A stretch of 64,000 bases of DNA, from positions 180,721 through 244,720 of the forward strand of contig CM119271.1 of the NCBI GenBank assembly GCA_051294375.1, in the 5' to 3' direction. Made by a program: the position numbers and the translations under genes. A model generated the notes under the pieces. The model made no database searches. It was not told the origin of the DNA and saw only the letters and a program-made list of their open reading frames with translations. This DNA comes from Paraspadella gotoi (Eukaryota > Chaetognatha). Positions 1 through 12,800 of this stretch are shown here, one piece after another (the first letter of the stretch is position 1; the number at the start of each line of letters is the position of its first letter).

Positions 1-2138
1 CCGACGTATTAGATATGAAGAAATATTTTTTTTCTTTCTGCACATTCTGTATTTTAAACTTCTAAAGCCTGTAAGTTTGCCAGTATAGAATGTAGTTGAT
101 CGTACAGCAAATTAGTATTTAATTAGATTTATTTTCATATTGCATTTTTTTCCGTAAATAAACTTTTTATTTGGTATTTATTAAGATTGTCCTAAATTTT
201 TTTCAAAATTCAAAATTCCAAGTTTGATTGTACATAATTGAGGATGAGAGTTGTTATTTTGCAATTTGTTACTAGTATAAGCGAATACAAATTGTATTAC
301 AATTGTATTACAATGAACGAGGTTAGGAACGATTGGTCAATTAAAAGGGTCCCCAAAGTATGAGCCCTACCTTTTCAGCCTGCAAAAAGTACAAGTATGT
401 CAGGAAAAGAATAAGGGGAAATGTAAGCTCAACTTTTTAAATTTTGATGCGTGATGAAGGGAATTATGAATCAGTTTGGTCTTCACTTGTGATCGCGAGC
501 AGCGTGAGTGAACAATAATGAACGCGACCTCGACGATTCCACGATCGATTTTCATACGCTAGATCGCCCTCTTTTCTGCGAGTTACTTAAACTTGTAGAA
601 AAAAAGTGTTTTAAATCCTAACGATTAACTATTAGTAGCATTAGTACTTACTAACAACGATAAATTAAAAAAAAACTCATTTTACTATCCGCTTTTTTTT
701 ATTTCGTGAAGATAAGCAGGAAAAGCGTAGATAAGCTAAAAAAAGTATATGTAACAAGTAGTTCGATAGGCGACTCATAAAAACACAGCATGTAAACAAA
801 CTTGATTCGGACTTTCGTTCTTGATAAAAATAAAAACAAACAAAAAACAAGTCAGAGATCTGACTTGAAAATATTTAGGATCAAAAAAGTTTTATATATT
901 TAATCCGAATCTTTACTACCATTATGATGGCACTTAATAATCATGAGAAAACTACCAATTAACGACTACAAAAATGATTTGCCTGACACATAAAAAAAGT
1001 CCTATCATGCTGTTGATTTGTTTCGCATGCTCAGTAACGAATTAGCAAAGATTTGTATAACAATGATAAAACCCATACTTATGAACAAAAGACAAACTCG
1101 AAAAAAAATAAGGTTCGCCGGTGACAATGGAAAATCAGAGGCACTCGAGCTATCGTTTACTACTTAAACGAGAAGCATTGAGAAAATCTAAATAGTAAAA
1201 AAAAGCAGCTTGAATTAAGAAAAAAAATTCCAACTGATGTTCACATCTCTCAGAAACGAACAATAACAAGAAAATTCTTGAATACGTACAACAAATACCA
1301 AAAGAAAGAATATTGACCAGCGTTAACACAACTATTTTTCTATTCCACTACATCTAACGAAAGCAGAATATCCGCTACTGGGCTATTTCACAATCAAAGC
1401 GACTAGAGAGAGAAAAAAACACACAAAAACTAGAGATAACATTATTTTGTATGATTTGTTTTAGCACAAGATTCCACTCCATACTTCGTACTTGTATAAA
1501 AGGTATGTATAATTTGTAATAATATTTCTTTGTTACAAAAGACCTATAATTAACGATTGTAAAAAAAAATCCAAAAAAAGGCACACACAGAGTTGTTGTT
1601 ATACTTTTTTTTGACTAGCGAAGGGTGCGTCTAAAAAGGCAGCCCGAATGCGTAGGATGTAGATACGAAAAAAAAAGAGTAATAAATCAGCCGCACCAAT
1701 TTACAAAATGTGCGAGGGGACAGGGGGGTGTCGATTGGTGGTTGATGAAAGGATTGGGAGGCAAAGGGGTTTGGGAGAGGGTCGTATGGGCTATGAAGGG
1801 ATATCGGGAGGATGTGTGGCGGGCGAGGGGCAATGAGGATTCGCAAAATGATGTAGGAGCTTAAGGTGGACGACGTTTTGGGACAGGAGAGCGAGAGACA
1901 AAAGTTTTTTTTTACATATTTTTTGCGTGGGTTGAATTCTTAGATTTTTATCCCTCCGGTCTAAAAAGAGAAATTGCTGTCCTCAATCTTCAGAATTATT
2001 TCTTTTTCTTTTTTCTTTTTTTTATTCTTTTCCTCCAATGACACCAAGACGAATCCCAATTATCAACATCTCAAACGAATTTCGTTTTGCAACACGGAAC
2101 TGTCGTCATCGTTGTCGTCATCCTCGTCGTCATGGTCG
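1..2138. other. 3' UTR and downstream flank of gene 2
   Basis: This is AT-rich sequence with no open frame that joins in phase or has coding composition. 1630-1870 is a G-rich patch with an 79-codon open frame that I do not believe (no repeatable composition, no splice support). The proximal 100-200 bases below 2138 are probably 3' UTR. Confidence 0.5.
2021..2026 (-). promoter_or_regulatory. Candidate polyadenylation signal of gene 2
   Basis: TTTATT on the plus strand reads AATAAA in the transcript, about 113 nt past the gene 2 stop. Further AATAAA hexamers occur downstream, so the 3' end could be longer. Confidence 0.35.
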
Positions 2139-3806
2139 TCAGCTCGTCGAATGCGACGAATAAGACGACTGCTGCGACGACGACGCCACGAATCCGCCAG
2201 GGATTTGCTTGGCGTCGTTGGAGGAGCTGAAGGCGTAGGAGGTGGAACCGCCAGGCGTCTCCACGCTGTAGGTTTGGAAAGAGGAGTCGCCGGCCGGGAC
2301 GATGGGGATGATGGAGCCGCCGGAGCTGGAGAAGCCCGAGCCACCAATGGTGGAGCCGCCTATGGTGGAACCGCCTATGGTGGAACCGCCCATGGTGGAA
2401 CCGCCCATGGTGGAGCCGCCAATGGTGGAGCCGCCAATGGTGGAGCCGCCAATGGTGGAGCCGCCTATGGTGGAGCTGCCAATGTTGGAGCCGCCGATGC
2501 TGGAAAAGCTAGAGGTCCCAATACCAGAGCCGCCGACGCTAGAACCTCCGATCCCGGAACTGGAAAAGCCGGTGCTCATTCCGCCGCCCGAGCCGCCGCT
2601 CGAGCCGCCGCCCGAGCCGCCGTTCGTCATCGTCGTCGTCGACCCGCCGCCGATAGATGATCCGCCCACCACGCCAACCGAACCGCCACCGCCCATCCGC
2701 TCTATCATCTGTGCCTGCGCCATCTCCACCTGCTGTTGGGCCAACTGGAGTGGAGAGACTCCCGCGTGGAGCGATCCGGCGGGGAGCTCTTGGAAAGATG
2801 TGGTGGAGAAAGAAGAGGATTCTTGAGTGGAGAAAGTAGAGTACGTTGTGGAAGATGTGGTGACGACGCGACCAGGGGATGCAGGGCCGGGTGGATGGAG
2901 ACCGACGGGGATCTGAACAGAGAGAAGACCGGGAGCGGTGGAGGAAGTTGTGGAGGCGGAAGTGGAAGAGGAGGAAGAGGCGGCGTCGGTAGAACGAGAT
3001 CCACCATTCGCCATCATTAGGAGTCCGCCGCTGCTGCTGCTGCCGCCGATGCTGCCGCCGATGCTGCCGCTGCCGATATTTCCCACAGAGTTTCCAGAGA
3101 TGGTGCTCGAGCCTCCAGAGACCGATGTTCCGGCACTCGCGCCCCCTACGTGACCGTTGCCGACGACTTGGCCGCCGGAAACGACCGGCGATTTGAGACC
3201 GGACGACGGCGTGGCCGAAGATCGGATGCTGATACTGTATTCCGACTGAGGCGCCGTCAGCGAAGGCGATCGATTGTACCGTCCGTACGAATCTGTCGTC
3301 AACGATCCACGAGGCGACGCCAAAGGAGACGCAGATCTTCCAGAACCGTAGGTCACTCCACCGCCTGAAGTGTGGAGCCCGCTGCCGAATGGACCGCCGG
3401 AGCCGACGCCGGGAGAGAGAGCCGACGAGGCGGATCTCGGCGACTTCAACGACCTCGAATACGACGACGGCGACAGCGTCGATCGCTGGGAGGAACTGTA
3501 GCGGGAAGACGACGCCGCGGGACTCAGCGGCGACACAGACGATCGGCTGCGGTCCGGCATCGCCAGGGGACTCAGTGACGAGGCGGCGCCGCGGCGAAGC
3601 GAAGGCGTCTCCATCTCGTAGACGTTAGAGGCGGAGCGCTGACGGTTGGCGCCGAGAGAGGGCGACGACGACGACGCGGAATTGTCGAACTGGTACACGT
3701 TGGCCATGGAGTGATGTCGGTGGGTCACCGTGTCCTTGACCTCGTTCTGGATGACGGTTTTGACTACCTCTTCCGAGAAACGGACCTCTTCAGCTTCTTC
3801 GAGGAC
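2139..3806 (-). CDS. Gene 2 exon 23: terminal exon, Ser/Gly-rich tail
   Basis: This exon is 1,668 nt including a TGA stop at 2139-2141, with acceptor TTTTTCCCCAG. It begins VLEEAEEVRFSEEVVKTVIQ, then HRHHSMANVYQFDNS and a Ser/Arg/Pro region with many SP dipeptides (SRSSVSPLSPAASSS). The rest is Ser/Gly-rich like an intermediate-filament tail. It includes about ten GGSTI/GGSTM pentads at roughly 2340-2490 and ends SSYSSHSTS. The first 26 codons lie upstream of the first in-frame Met and are exonic by phase. Confidence 0.88.
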   Translation of the reverse strand, partial: VLEEAEEVRFSEEVVKTVIQNEVKDTVTHRHHSMANVYQFDNSASSSSPSLGANRQRSASNVYEMETPSLRRGAASSLSPLAMPDRSRSSVSPLSPAASSSRYSSSQRSTLSPSSYSRSLKSPRSASSALSPGVGSGGPFGSGLHTSGGGVTYGSGRSASPLASPRGSLTTDSYGRYNRSPSLTAPQSEYSISIRSSATPSSGLKSPVVSGGQVVGNGHVGGASAGTSVSGGSSTISGNSVGNIGSGSIGGSIGGSSSSGGLLMMANGGSRSTDAASSSSSTSASTTSSTAPGLLSVQIPVGLHPPGPASPGRVVTTSSTTYSTFSTQESSSFSTTSFQELPAGSLHAGVSPLQLAQQQVEMAQAQMIERMGGGGSVGVVGGSSIGGGSTTTMTNGGSGGGSSGGSGGGMSTGFSSSGIGGSSVGGSGIGTSSFSSIGGSNIGSSTIGGSTIGGSTIGGSTIGGSTMGGSTMGGSTIGGSTIGGSTIGGSGFSSSGGSIIPIVPAGDSSFQTYSVETPGGSTSYAFSSSNDAKQIPGGFVASSSQQSSYSSHSTS

Positions 3807-6800
3807 CTGGGGAAAAAGTTGTAATAAAAACTATGATTCAAATGTGGACTTTATTGTAAGAGAAAAATAGTTATGTACACTAATTTAAATGGAACAACTC
3901 ATTCAGAAAATGTAAATTAGATGAAAAAACTCAATCTTTGAAGAGAGAGTAATTATTGTTGTGTTAGTGACAGTAGCGTTCAGGCGGGTTAAGCGCCCCG
4001 TCCCTCTTTAACTGCTAGGCGACCACCGGGCTAAAACCCCGGACCTTTGGGTTGGGAGGCGAATGACTTGCCTCCGGCACCAATGGCTGCTGATGAACGG
4101 CTGGTGGATTTTAGTCCACCATATCTTTGATATTTCTCCTATCTTCATCAATCTTTTCCACAACCCTCCACGCCCGCTTTCCCCTGTATCTTTCATTTCC
4201 CTTTGCCCCTCGCCAACAACCTTCTGCATCTCCGTGGAGAGTTTCCCCTTGACGTTCTTCTCGAGCGCCGCGAGCGAGGTTCGTCGCACAACGGAGGCGG
4301 GCAACGCTTCGTGCGCAACCGTTTTCCACGAGTTTTGATCAGAGGAGACGAGCACCTCCCACACCTCCGTCTCCTCCTCGGCCTGGTGGGAGAGAGGGAG
4401 AGGGGATGAGTGGAGGGGAGAGGGAAGGAAGAAGAGAGTAGGGTGTTTGAAGAGGGTGGAAAAAGAAAAGAAAATATGAATTAATAAGTAAACGACAGAG
4501 GACTTTGAATATAGGTTTTTTTAAACTTTTTTATGTATTTTACAATACATTTAGTATTATATACGGACATGTTTTATATATTGCACATCAATTCTTTTCT
4601 TTTTCTATTTTTTTCCTGAGAGTGTATTATGGTCAAGACTCAAGAGTGTGCCGCTATATTTCATTCCATATGATACGCTCCTTTCTTACCCGAACACTAA
4701 AAAAAATTATGCACATGAAATTGAAATAACATTTTTTATATGTAAATAAAACTTTCCTTTGAAAACATGAAATTGATTCTATTCTAATTTCGACTAATAA
4801 AAAAATGTCGAAATCTCATCGCGAAGTTCCGCGTTAATAGCGTGAGAATTAAGCGAGGGGACTTTTTGTGTCGGTCATAATTACGGGCGTCGGTCCGAAG
4901 TCGACACCGAAGCGAAAAGCGAACGAAGCGCAGAAAACACAAACACACTCACACACACACAGTGTCACACACAAACGCATGAGATCGAGGGAATTCATGT
5001 GGGCCGATTCGTGATTTATAAACGCGAAAAACACTTCTTGTAATTTTGGAATCTAGATGACAATTTAGATACAAACAAAGAATTAAAAGCTTTCCATCAG
5101 GTTAAAAGCGTGATCCCCTAATGCAGGACAGCATTCATCCCTAGCGATCTAATCCTAAACGATCATTTTATCAAGTGTTTTGAATAGATCCAATCACGAA
5201 TCGGTCTCCATGGAAACAAACGATGTTGTTTTTTTCCTTACGAGAAGTGAAATTAAAGAGCGTGTGCGCGACCCGGCGAGAGAGGTCGTGGCAGAGGAGA
5301 GGTTGAGGGGAAAGGGATGGAAGATGAAATCAAAAGAATTGGGGGAAATGTTTTTTCTTTACGCCCCCCTCTCACCAAATTAATGATTAATTTTGAAATC
5401 TCCTTAGGAAGAAAGGATTTAAATTATCATTATTAGAGTACTAAGACGAAAAATCCCCGTTTCATTTTTAAGCTAAAAAAAAACGTAACGATTACTTTAT
5501 AGTTTTATATACTGCAATTGGTTAAAACGTTAGAATTATTAAACGAATCAAAGCGAAAATTAACTACTATTTTTGTTAGGAGAAACAAAAAAAAAGAAAT
5601 CATTTCTCGAAGAATGAAATTAGCGACGTGAATAACGACTAAGAAAACGTCGCATAACGCCGAGAGAGAAGTCGCCAAACTTCAAAAAACAAAAAGATTG
5701 ACGAACCTTTTTGACTTCCTCCTTCGGCTTCTCCGCGATGTCGAACCGCACGTGTTTGTCCTCAGTCGTCGTCGTCGTCCCGAAATTCGTCGTCGTCGTC
5801 GTCGTTGTCGTCGTCGTAGAGAACTTCGGTCCGTTTGGCGACTCTGGCTGGATGACGACCTTGAGAATCGTGCGGGGGGGGGAGGGTCGCGGGTCAAAAT
5901 TCTCCCTCGATCATAACGGAAAGTAGTTGCGTGTCAAACGGTTAGATTATAAAGTGTCACCCAACACTCACCTCTCTTGGAAAAAGACTGGCCTGGCAAA
6001 AGACTAAATTTTCAAAAAGTTAAGAAAAACTTACCTTAAGCGCACTTTAATTACGTCTAAAATAGAGATTTGTTTCCCTGACCAACACCTGCCGTATATC
6101 TACTGACTCAACTGAAGCGAACTTACCTTCGGAATCCGGTCTAAGAGAGAAGGATCGACCGGGTTGGTTTCCGTCCACGTAGTGACATGCGCCTTCAACT
6201 AAACCACAGATTAAATGCAAAAAGAAATTCACCACAAATGGATTAACAAGAAAAGTTGAAAAAACACCGCAAATTACAGATTGCAGAAAAAACTGGGAAA
6301 GATTGGATATCTAGAATTTTAGGCTGAAATTGGTTTCAAAGACCAAAGGGATTTTTAGAAATTTTAAAAATTCAAGGTCACGGATGGTGACCCCATATTT
6401 TATGACATTTAAAAATCCCACCGGTTTTTGAATATATTTTGATTGCAGACTCAAAAATCAGCGAAATCCCATCGATTCCAGTAATTCTTGTGACGGCCTC
6501 AAAAACTGGCCGAACACGATTCACAGGTAAAAAGCGTCAATTATTTAAACACGAAAAGCGAAAAATCGCGAAACGTTTTCACGTCAATACGATTTGTATC
6601 CCAAATTTTTTAACGATAGCACTAAAGAGTGAAAACGGTATTTCAAGCCTGGATTTGTGAACTCTCTCCTTTTGCAGACTCACATCTTTGGGTTCTTCTG
6701 GGATAGTCGTGATCGTCGCCGACGACACCATCTTCACAAATTCGTCGTCTGGTGGTGAAAAAAAAAAAAGAAAAAAGATTAGAGATGAAAACGTTTGTTT

Positions 6801-9800
6801 TTGATATAAGAAAACTATAAGCGACATTCCGTCAACTGGATACAATAAAGAAAAATCTATGTGAAAAAATTATCTTTTTTAAAAAAAATGTTCTCGTGAG
6901 TTTTTGTCCAAAAATATATCTAATCTTTATTAAATTCTGTAATCTGAATATGTACTCGACTCCATACCCTCGGACGCAAAATGTAAAGGATAAGTTGTAG
7001 AAAAACTCATATAATAATTAACAATTCATCGAGGATAGATCGGTAGGCGAGTAGATACGACAAAATCGAAGGAACTGCGGCTTCGAAAAAATGAATCCGA
7101 GTAGCGTGATGAAACGCAAACGTGGTTCGTTTTAAAAATATTTTTAATAAATATATTTTTCATGCTGACAATTCAGATGATGGAACAAACAAAAAAAGTG
7201 GAACATGCTGTGATTGTGAGAGGAACGAAAGGAGCCCGTCACCGTTGTTCCGGAAAAAAAAAATAAAATAAAAAAATAAAACAAACTAAACAAAAATACC
7301 GGGACAACTTCTTATGAAGAATTTTAAACTAGAGACATAATTCGTGTCTTTTATCATAGAGAGAAAGGAAAAAGAGGAAAAAGGGAGAGAGAATATTTAT
7401 AAAATTTATGAAACTATTTAAATAGAACTGTTTTAACAAACCTAAATTGAGTGATTTTCTTAAAACAGATACCAACCAAACCAGCCCGAGTGAACCCCAA
7501 CCCCAAACAATTAACCACTATAAATTTTACCTGACCACCTGATACCCCGTGGCTCAGGTTTACCTGGTCCGATGGCCACGTCTTGCTTGGCCGCCTTGGC
7601 CGCTTCTTCCTCGGCTTGTTTGCGTTGAATCTCCAATGTTTGTTTCTCCATCTGGATTCTCTGCCACTCCTCCGCCATCTTCCTCTTTCTCTCTTCCTCC
7701 TCCTTTCTTTTCTCCTCTTCCATCTCCTTCCTCTTTCTCTCCTCCTCCGCCCGCGCGCGTTCCAACTCTTGTATCCGTCGCTCTTCTTCCTTTCTCCTCT
7801 CTTCTTCTTCCTTGGCTCTCTTCTCGTTCTCCATTCTTTTCCTTTGCTCTTCCTCTCTCCTTTTCTTCTCGTCTTCCTCCATCCTCCTTTTCTTTTCTTT
7901 CTCTTCCTCCACCAATCTTTCCTCTAGTCTCTTCTTGTCAGCCTCCATTTTTCTTTTTTCTTCCTCCAACCTCCTTTGCTCTGCCTCCATCTTTTGCTTC
8001 AACTCCAACTCGGCAGCTCTCAAAGCTTCCTTTTCCTTTTTCCTCTGCTCTTCCTCCAACATCTTTCTCTTCTTTTCCTCCTCCAATCTCAACCGTTCCT
8101 CTTCATCCTTCCTTCTTTTTTCCTCCATTCTCCTCGCCTCCTCTTCCTTGGCCCTTCTCTCATCTTCCATCCTCTTTCTCCTTTCATCTTCCAACCTCTT
8201 CTTCTCCTCTTCCTCCATCCTCCTTTTCTTCTCTCTCTCTTCCTCCGCCTTCATTTCCTCCAATCTTTTCTTCTCCGCCTCAACCTTCATCCTCTCATCC
8301 TCCAATCTCTGCTTCTCCGCGTCCAACTTCCTCTGCAGCTCCAGCTCCGCAGCGCGCAGTCTCTCCTGCTCGTTTTTGCTCTGCATCGCGGACTGAGTGG
8401 TTATCACCTTCTTCTCCTGCTCAATTCTCATCCACTCTTCTTCCAACCTCCTTCTCCTTTCCTCTTCCTCCTTTTGTTTCTCAGCTTCCAATTTCTTCCT
8501 CAAAGCCTCTTCCTCGTTTCTCCTCCTCTCATCGTCCAGTCTCCTCTTCTCTTCCTCCAATTTTCTTCTCTCTTCTTCCATCTTCCACTTGTTCTCCTCC
8601 TCCTTTCTCCTCTTTTCAAACTCTGCTTGCCTAGCTTCCTCCTCGCGCATCCTCCGACGCCGCGCCTCCTCCTCCGCCATCAACTGCTGTTCCAGCTGGA
8701 GCCTCTCAGCCTCAAGACGCTTCTTTTCCTCGGCCATCCTCTTGCTCTCTTCCTCCATCCTACGCTTGTGCTCCAACTCGGCCAATCTCATTTGCTCCTC
8801 GTAGTCCCTCTTCTTCTGTTCCTCTACCTTTCGCCTCTCCTCATCCAACTTTCTCTTTTCCTCCTCCAACTGCCGCAGTCTTTCCAGATCCGCCATCTTG
8901 CTCTGCTCATCCTGCTGCACCCTGGACTTGAGATTCTCAATCCGGTCCAAATCATCCTGCAGCTTTCGCCGCTCTTTCTCGATGCGCAGCTTTTCCTCTT
9001 CGATCCTATACTTTTCCTCCTCCAACATCTTTTGATTCTCCATTAACTCTTTGGCTCTCGCCGCCTCCGCCTCCCGTCTATTCTTCTCTTCCTCCAGCCT
9101 CTTGGCTTCATCCTCCATCATCCTCTTATCATAAGCCAGTTTCCTCTCTTCCTCCTCCATCATGATCCTCTTCATCTCCTCCTCTCGTCTCAACTTGTCA
9201 GCCAACTCCCTCTGGGCCATGTCGTCCCTCATTTTCTTGTTCATCTCCTCCAGCAACTTGCGCTGACTCTCGTACTGTTTCCATTCAGCCTGAAGGCGCC
9301 GCTTTTCTTCCTCCATCTTTCTTGCCTCTTCGTTCAAATTCTCCGACTTCTCGTCGGCCTCTTTCTTCAACTTCTCGATTTCCGCTATCTGTTTGTTGAG
9401 ATGGATTTTTCTCAACTCTTCCTCCCTTTTCCATTTATCCTCCTCCATGGCCCTCTGACGTTCCAGATCGGCCCTGGCCCTCTCCGCTTCATCCATCAGT
9501 TTCCTCTTTTCTGCTTCGTTCAACCTCTGCTCTTCCTCCAATCGCCTCCTCTCGATCTCTATCTTCTGATTGACGGCGACCATCTCTTGATTGNNNNNNN
9601 NNNCGTCATCTCCGCCAACTTCTTGGCGTTTTCCTCTTCCATCTGCTTTTTGAGTCTCTCCAAATTGTTCTTTTGTTCTTCTATCCTCAATCTCTCGTCC
9701 TCGTTCTTCCTCCTATTCTCCTCCTGCGCCTTGAGCCTAGACTCCTCTTCCTCCTTCAGTCTGACCTCGTACAAGATCTTCCTCTCCTCAGCCAACTTCT

Positions 9801-12800
9801 TCATGTTCTCCGCCTCCTTCATGAGCCGCATGACGTCTTCTTCCTGCTTGCGCTTGTCGACGAGGGTCTTGTCCCTCTCGTCCTCCAGCCTGGAGCGATC
9901 TTGATCCATCTTTTCTTTCTCCATCGCCAAACGGCGCCGCTCTTCATCGATGATCCTCCTGTTGTCCTCGGCCGTCTTTTGAAGGGTGGCCATCTCTCCC
10001 TTCAGCCTCTCTTCCTCCTTCTTCCTCAATTCAATGATTTTAATCTGCTCTTCCGTTTTCGTTTCCAACTGCAGTAACATCATTCGCTCCTGTTCCGCCT
10101 TTTTCTTGGCCTCTTCCTCGTTCCTCCTTCTTTCCATCTCCAGTACCTGCTTGGCCTCTTCCAGTCTCCGTCTTTCTCCCTCAATCTTCAGCAGGTTTTC
10201 TTCCTCCATCCTCTTGATGGACGCTTCCCTCTCCTTGTTCTTCCTGTCATCCTCGGCCTTTTTCTTGGCCTCTTCCATCAGCTTCTTCTTGTCGACCTGC
10301 AATTGGAATTTTTCCGCCTCCAACTTCATCTTCTCTTCGTCGAGAAGTCTTTGCTTTTCCCTCTCGGCGCGCTTTCTCTCTTCCTCCTCCAGTTTGAGAC
10401 GATTCAACTCCTCCAGCCTCTTCATCTCCATCTCTTTGATCCTCTTTTCCTCCAGCTCCATCAAACGCTTCTCCTCCCGCAGCTTTTTCTTTTCTCTTTC
10501 CATGGCCTCTTGCGCTTCCTTCTCCGCCTTCTCTTTCGCCTTCTCCATTTCAAGTTGTTTTCGTAGCTCTGCAAATGCAAATTGTAAACGGGAATAAACA
10601 AGATCTTTGGGAGACCTGATTGGTTCGTTGTCACCGAAACCATTGACACAATCTAATCTAAAGAACAAGATTTAATTTTCATGGTTATGTTAAATTGTTT
10701 TTAACTTGATCTGATCAATATTTACTTTTATCATTGCATAAAAGAATGACATGACTAAATAAATATTGCATTCAGTAATGGAACAATTTTATAAAAGTAT
10801 TTAAAGTAAGACTTTTTTAAAAATCTTAGAATAGCTTAAGTCTTAAGTAATTAAACAATTGAGACTTCTTAAGCTGCAAAAGTGAAGATATGCATATTGT
10901 TTGTGCTTATTTCATGCAGTTATTACATATTTTTACGAATAAATAAACAGCACCAGAAATAAAAGATAATAACCAAGATTTGTCTGTTAAAAGTGTACAC
11001 AGACATATTCAATGGTAACAACCATAACAATTATACTCAGAAAGGAACAAAAAGAAATAAATAATCATGATGGACAATAAACAGAACTTAAAACAAAAAT
11101 GGCAAAAATAAAACTTTTTCAAGTTAGACAAGTTATTTTCATGATGAGAAGATGTACATTTCTGTAAATAAATTATTCATCATCCTAAATAATAAAACCT
11201 TTTATTTCTGAAATGAATGGAACTTTAAAATAAAATATCTAGTAATCTTGGGGGAAATAAACGTGCCACGGTTTATTTTTCAAACCTTCAGCACATCATG
11301 CACAAAATTCAATATCTTATATCACTAAATATCCTCGCGATTCGTTTCTTCCAATAGTTTGGAAGTGAAAACGCTCGACTACAACTGCAAAAACGCTTTA
11401 TTACAATACCTTCTCGTCTTTTTTCCTCTTCTAACAAACTGTTCAGAGCGGCCCCTTGCTCTTGAATCTTATTCTCGTCCCGCGCCTGCTCCAGCAGCGA
11501 TTCCAATTGGAGCTTTTCCTTTTTCAACCTGGCAATCTTTCCCTGCATCACACCCTTCTGCTCCTCCAGTTTCAACAGATTCTTACGTTCCACCTCTTGA
11601 ATGGCAACCTCGGTTCTCATCTTTATCCTAGACGTTTCCTCCAAAACCTCCAGCAGCCTGTTCTCAGCTTCAGTTTTTTCGTTCTCAAATTCTGACAACT
11701 TTTCCTCCAACTGACGGACTTTTTCCGCGTCGACCTTTCTCTTTTCAAATTCCTTCTGCCTCAAGACCTTTTCCAAATCCGACCTCTTTTTCTCCTCGGC
11801 CACAATCTCCTTTTGTCTCTCCAGTTCCTGCTCCTCTTCCTCCTTCATCCTAAGCTTAAAAAGATTCTCCCTTTCCCTCATCTCGTCTTGCAGTTTCCTT
11901 CTCTCGCTCTCCAACGTCTGTTTGATCTCTTCCTCTTCCTTCAAAAACAGCGCCTCCAACTTTTTTCTATCGAGCAGGAGTCGGGTCTTCTCAGCCTGAA
12001 ACCTTTGCGTCTCGCGAGCCATTTTCGAGTTGAACTCTTCCTCGGCATCGGTCAGAGATTTCTCCAACGTTTTTACCCTCTCCATTTCTAAATGTAATTT
12101 CTGCTTTTCTATCTCTTGTCTTTGCATCTCGAGCGCCTTTTCTCTTTGAAACTCTGTTCTCATCCGGGCTTCTTCATCGACCAGATATCGTTTTTTTTCT
12201 TCGAGTTTGACGATGCCGAATTCGATTTGTTTGCGTTCGACCTCTAATCTGTTCTCGTCCTCTTGAATCTTCACGAGTTTGTCCAAGTGCTCATCGTTTT
12301 TTTCTATAATTGGTACATTTCTTTGGCTTAGAAAATAATCAGGTGATAATGTGACGTCCATTTTTTCCTTGACTTTGGCAGGTTCATCTTTGGTCTTCTC
12401 TATTTCTCGAATCTTGTAATCAATCCTTTCAGCATTATTGATATTAACTTTTTTCTTTTGATACCTTATGGCTTCCTCATTTCTACCTTTTACTGTATCA
12501 ACATTTGGCTTCTTTTTTTCAGTTTTCAGATTACCTTCCAAACTGACATTATTATCCATGAAACATGGTTCTGATTGGCAGACTGCTTTCTGATAAGAAC
12601 TCTCTGACTTGGGCATTTCTTTACCGCTTTCTTCCTCAAAAATGTCTTCCGTGCCTTTCTTTTTAATATCCTGGTATATTTGTTCTTTCAAAATATTATG
12701 GCTAACATTCATTTTAGAAGATTCAATTTCTCCTCTCTTTAGATTTCTTTGATCTAAGGGAGAACCATCTTTTTTAACTTGCCAATTTTGAGCAAAGTCT

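Noticed and set aside
1974-3628. Plus-strand Pro/Glu- and Arg-rich frames across the tail exon
   Set aside because: They are shadows of the Gly/Ser repeats of exon 23. The minus-strand frame joins upstream exons in phase.
3965-4125. Possible tRNA gene
   Set aside because: Only an A-box-like stretch is visible; no cloverleaf with anticodon and paired acceptor stem could be built.
7549-10597. Long plus-strand open frames rich in Leu, Ser, Phe and Pro
   Set aside because: They are antisense shadows of the Glu/Lys/Arg coiled-coil exon: GAG/AAG codons read as CTC/CTT on the other strand. They have no splice support.
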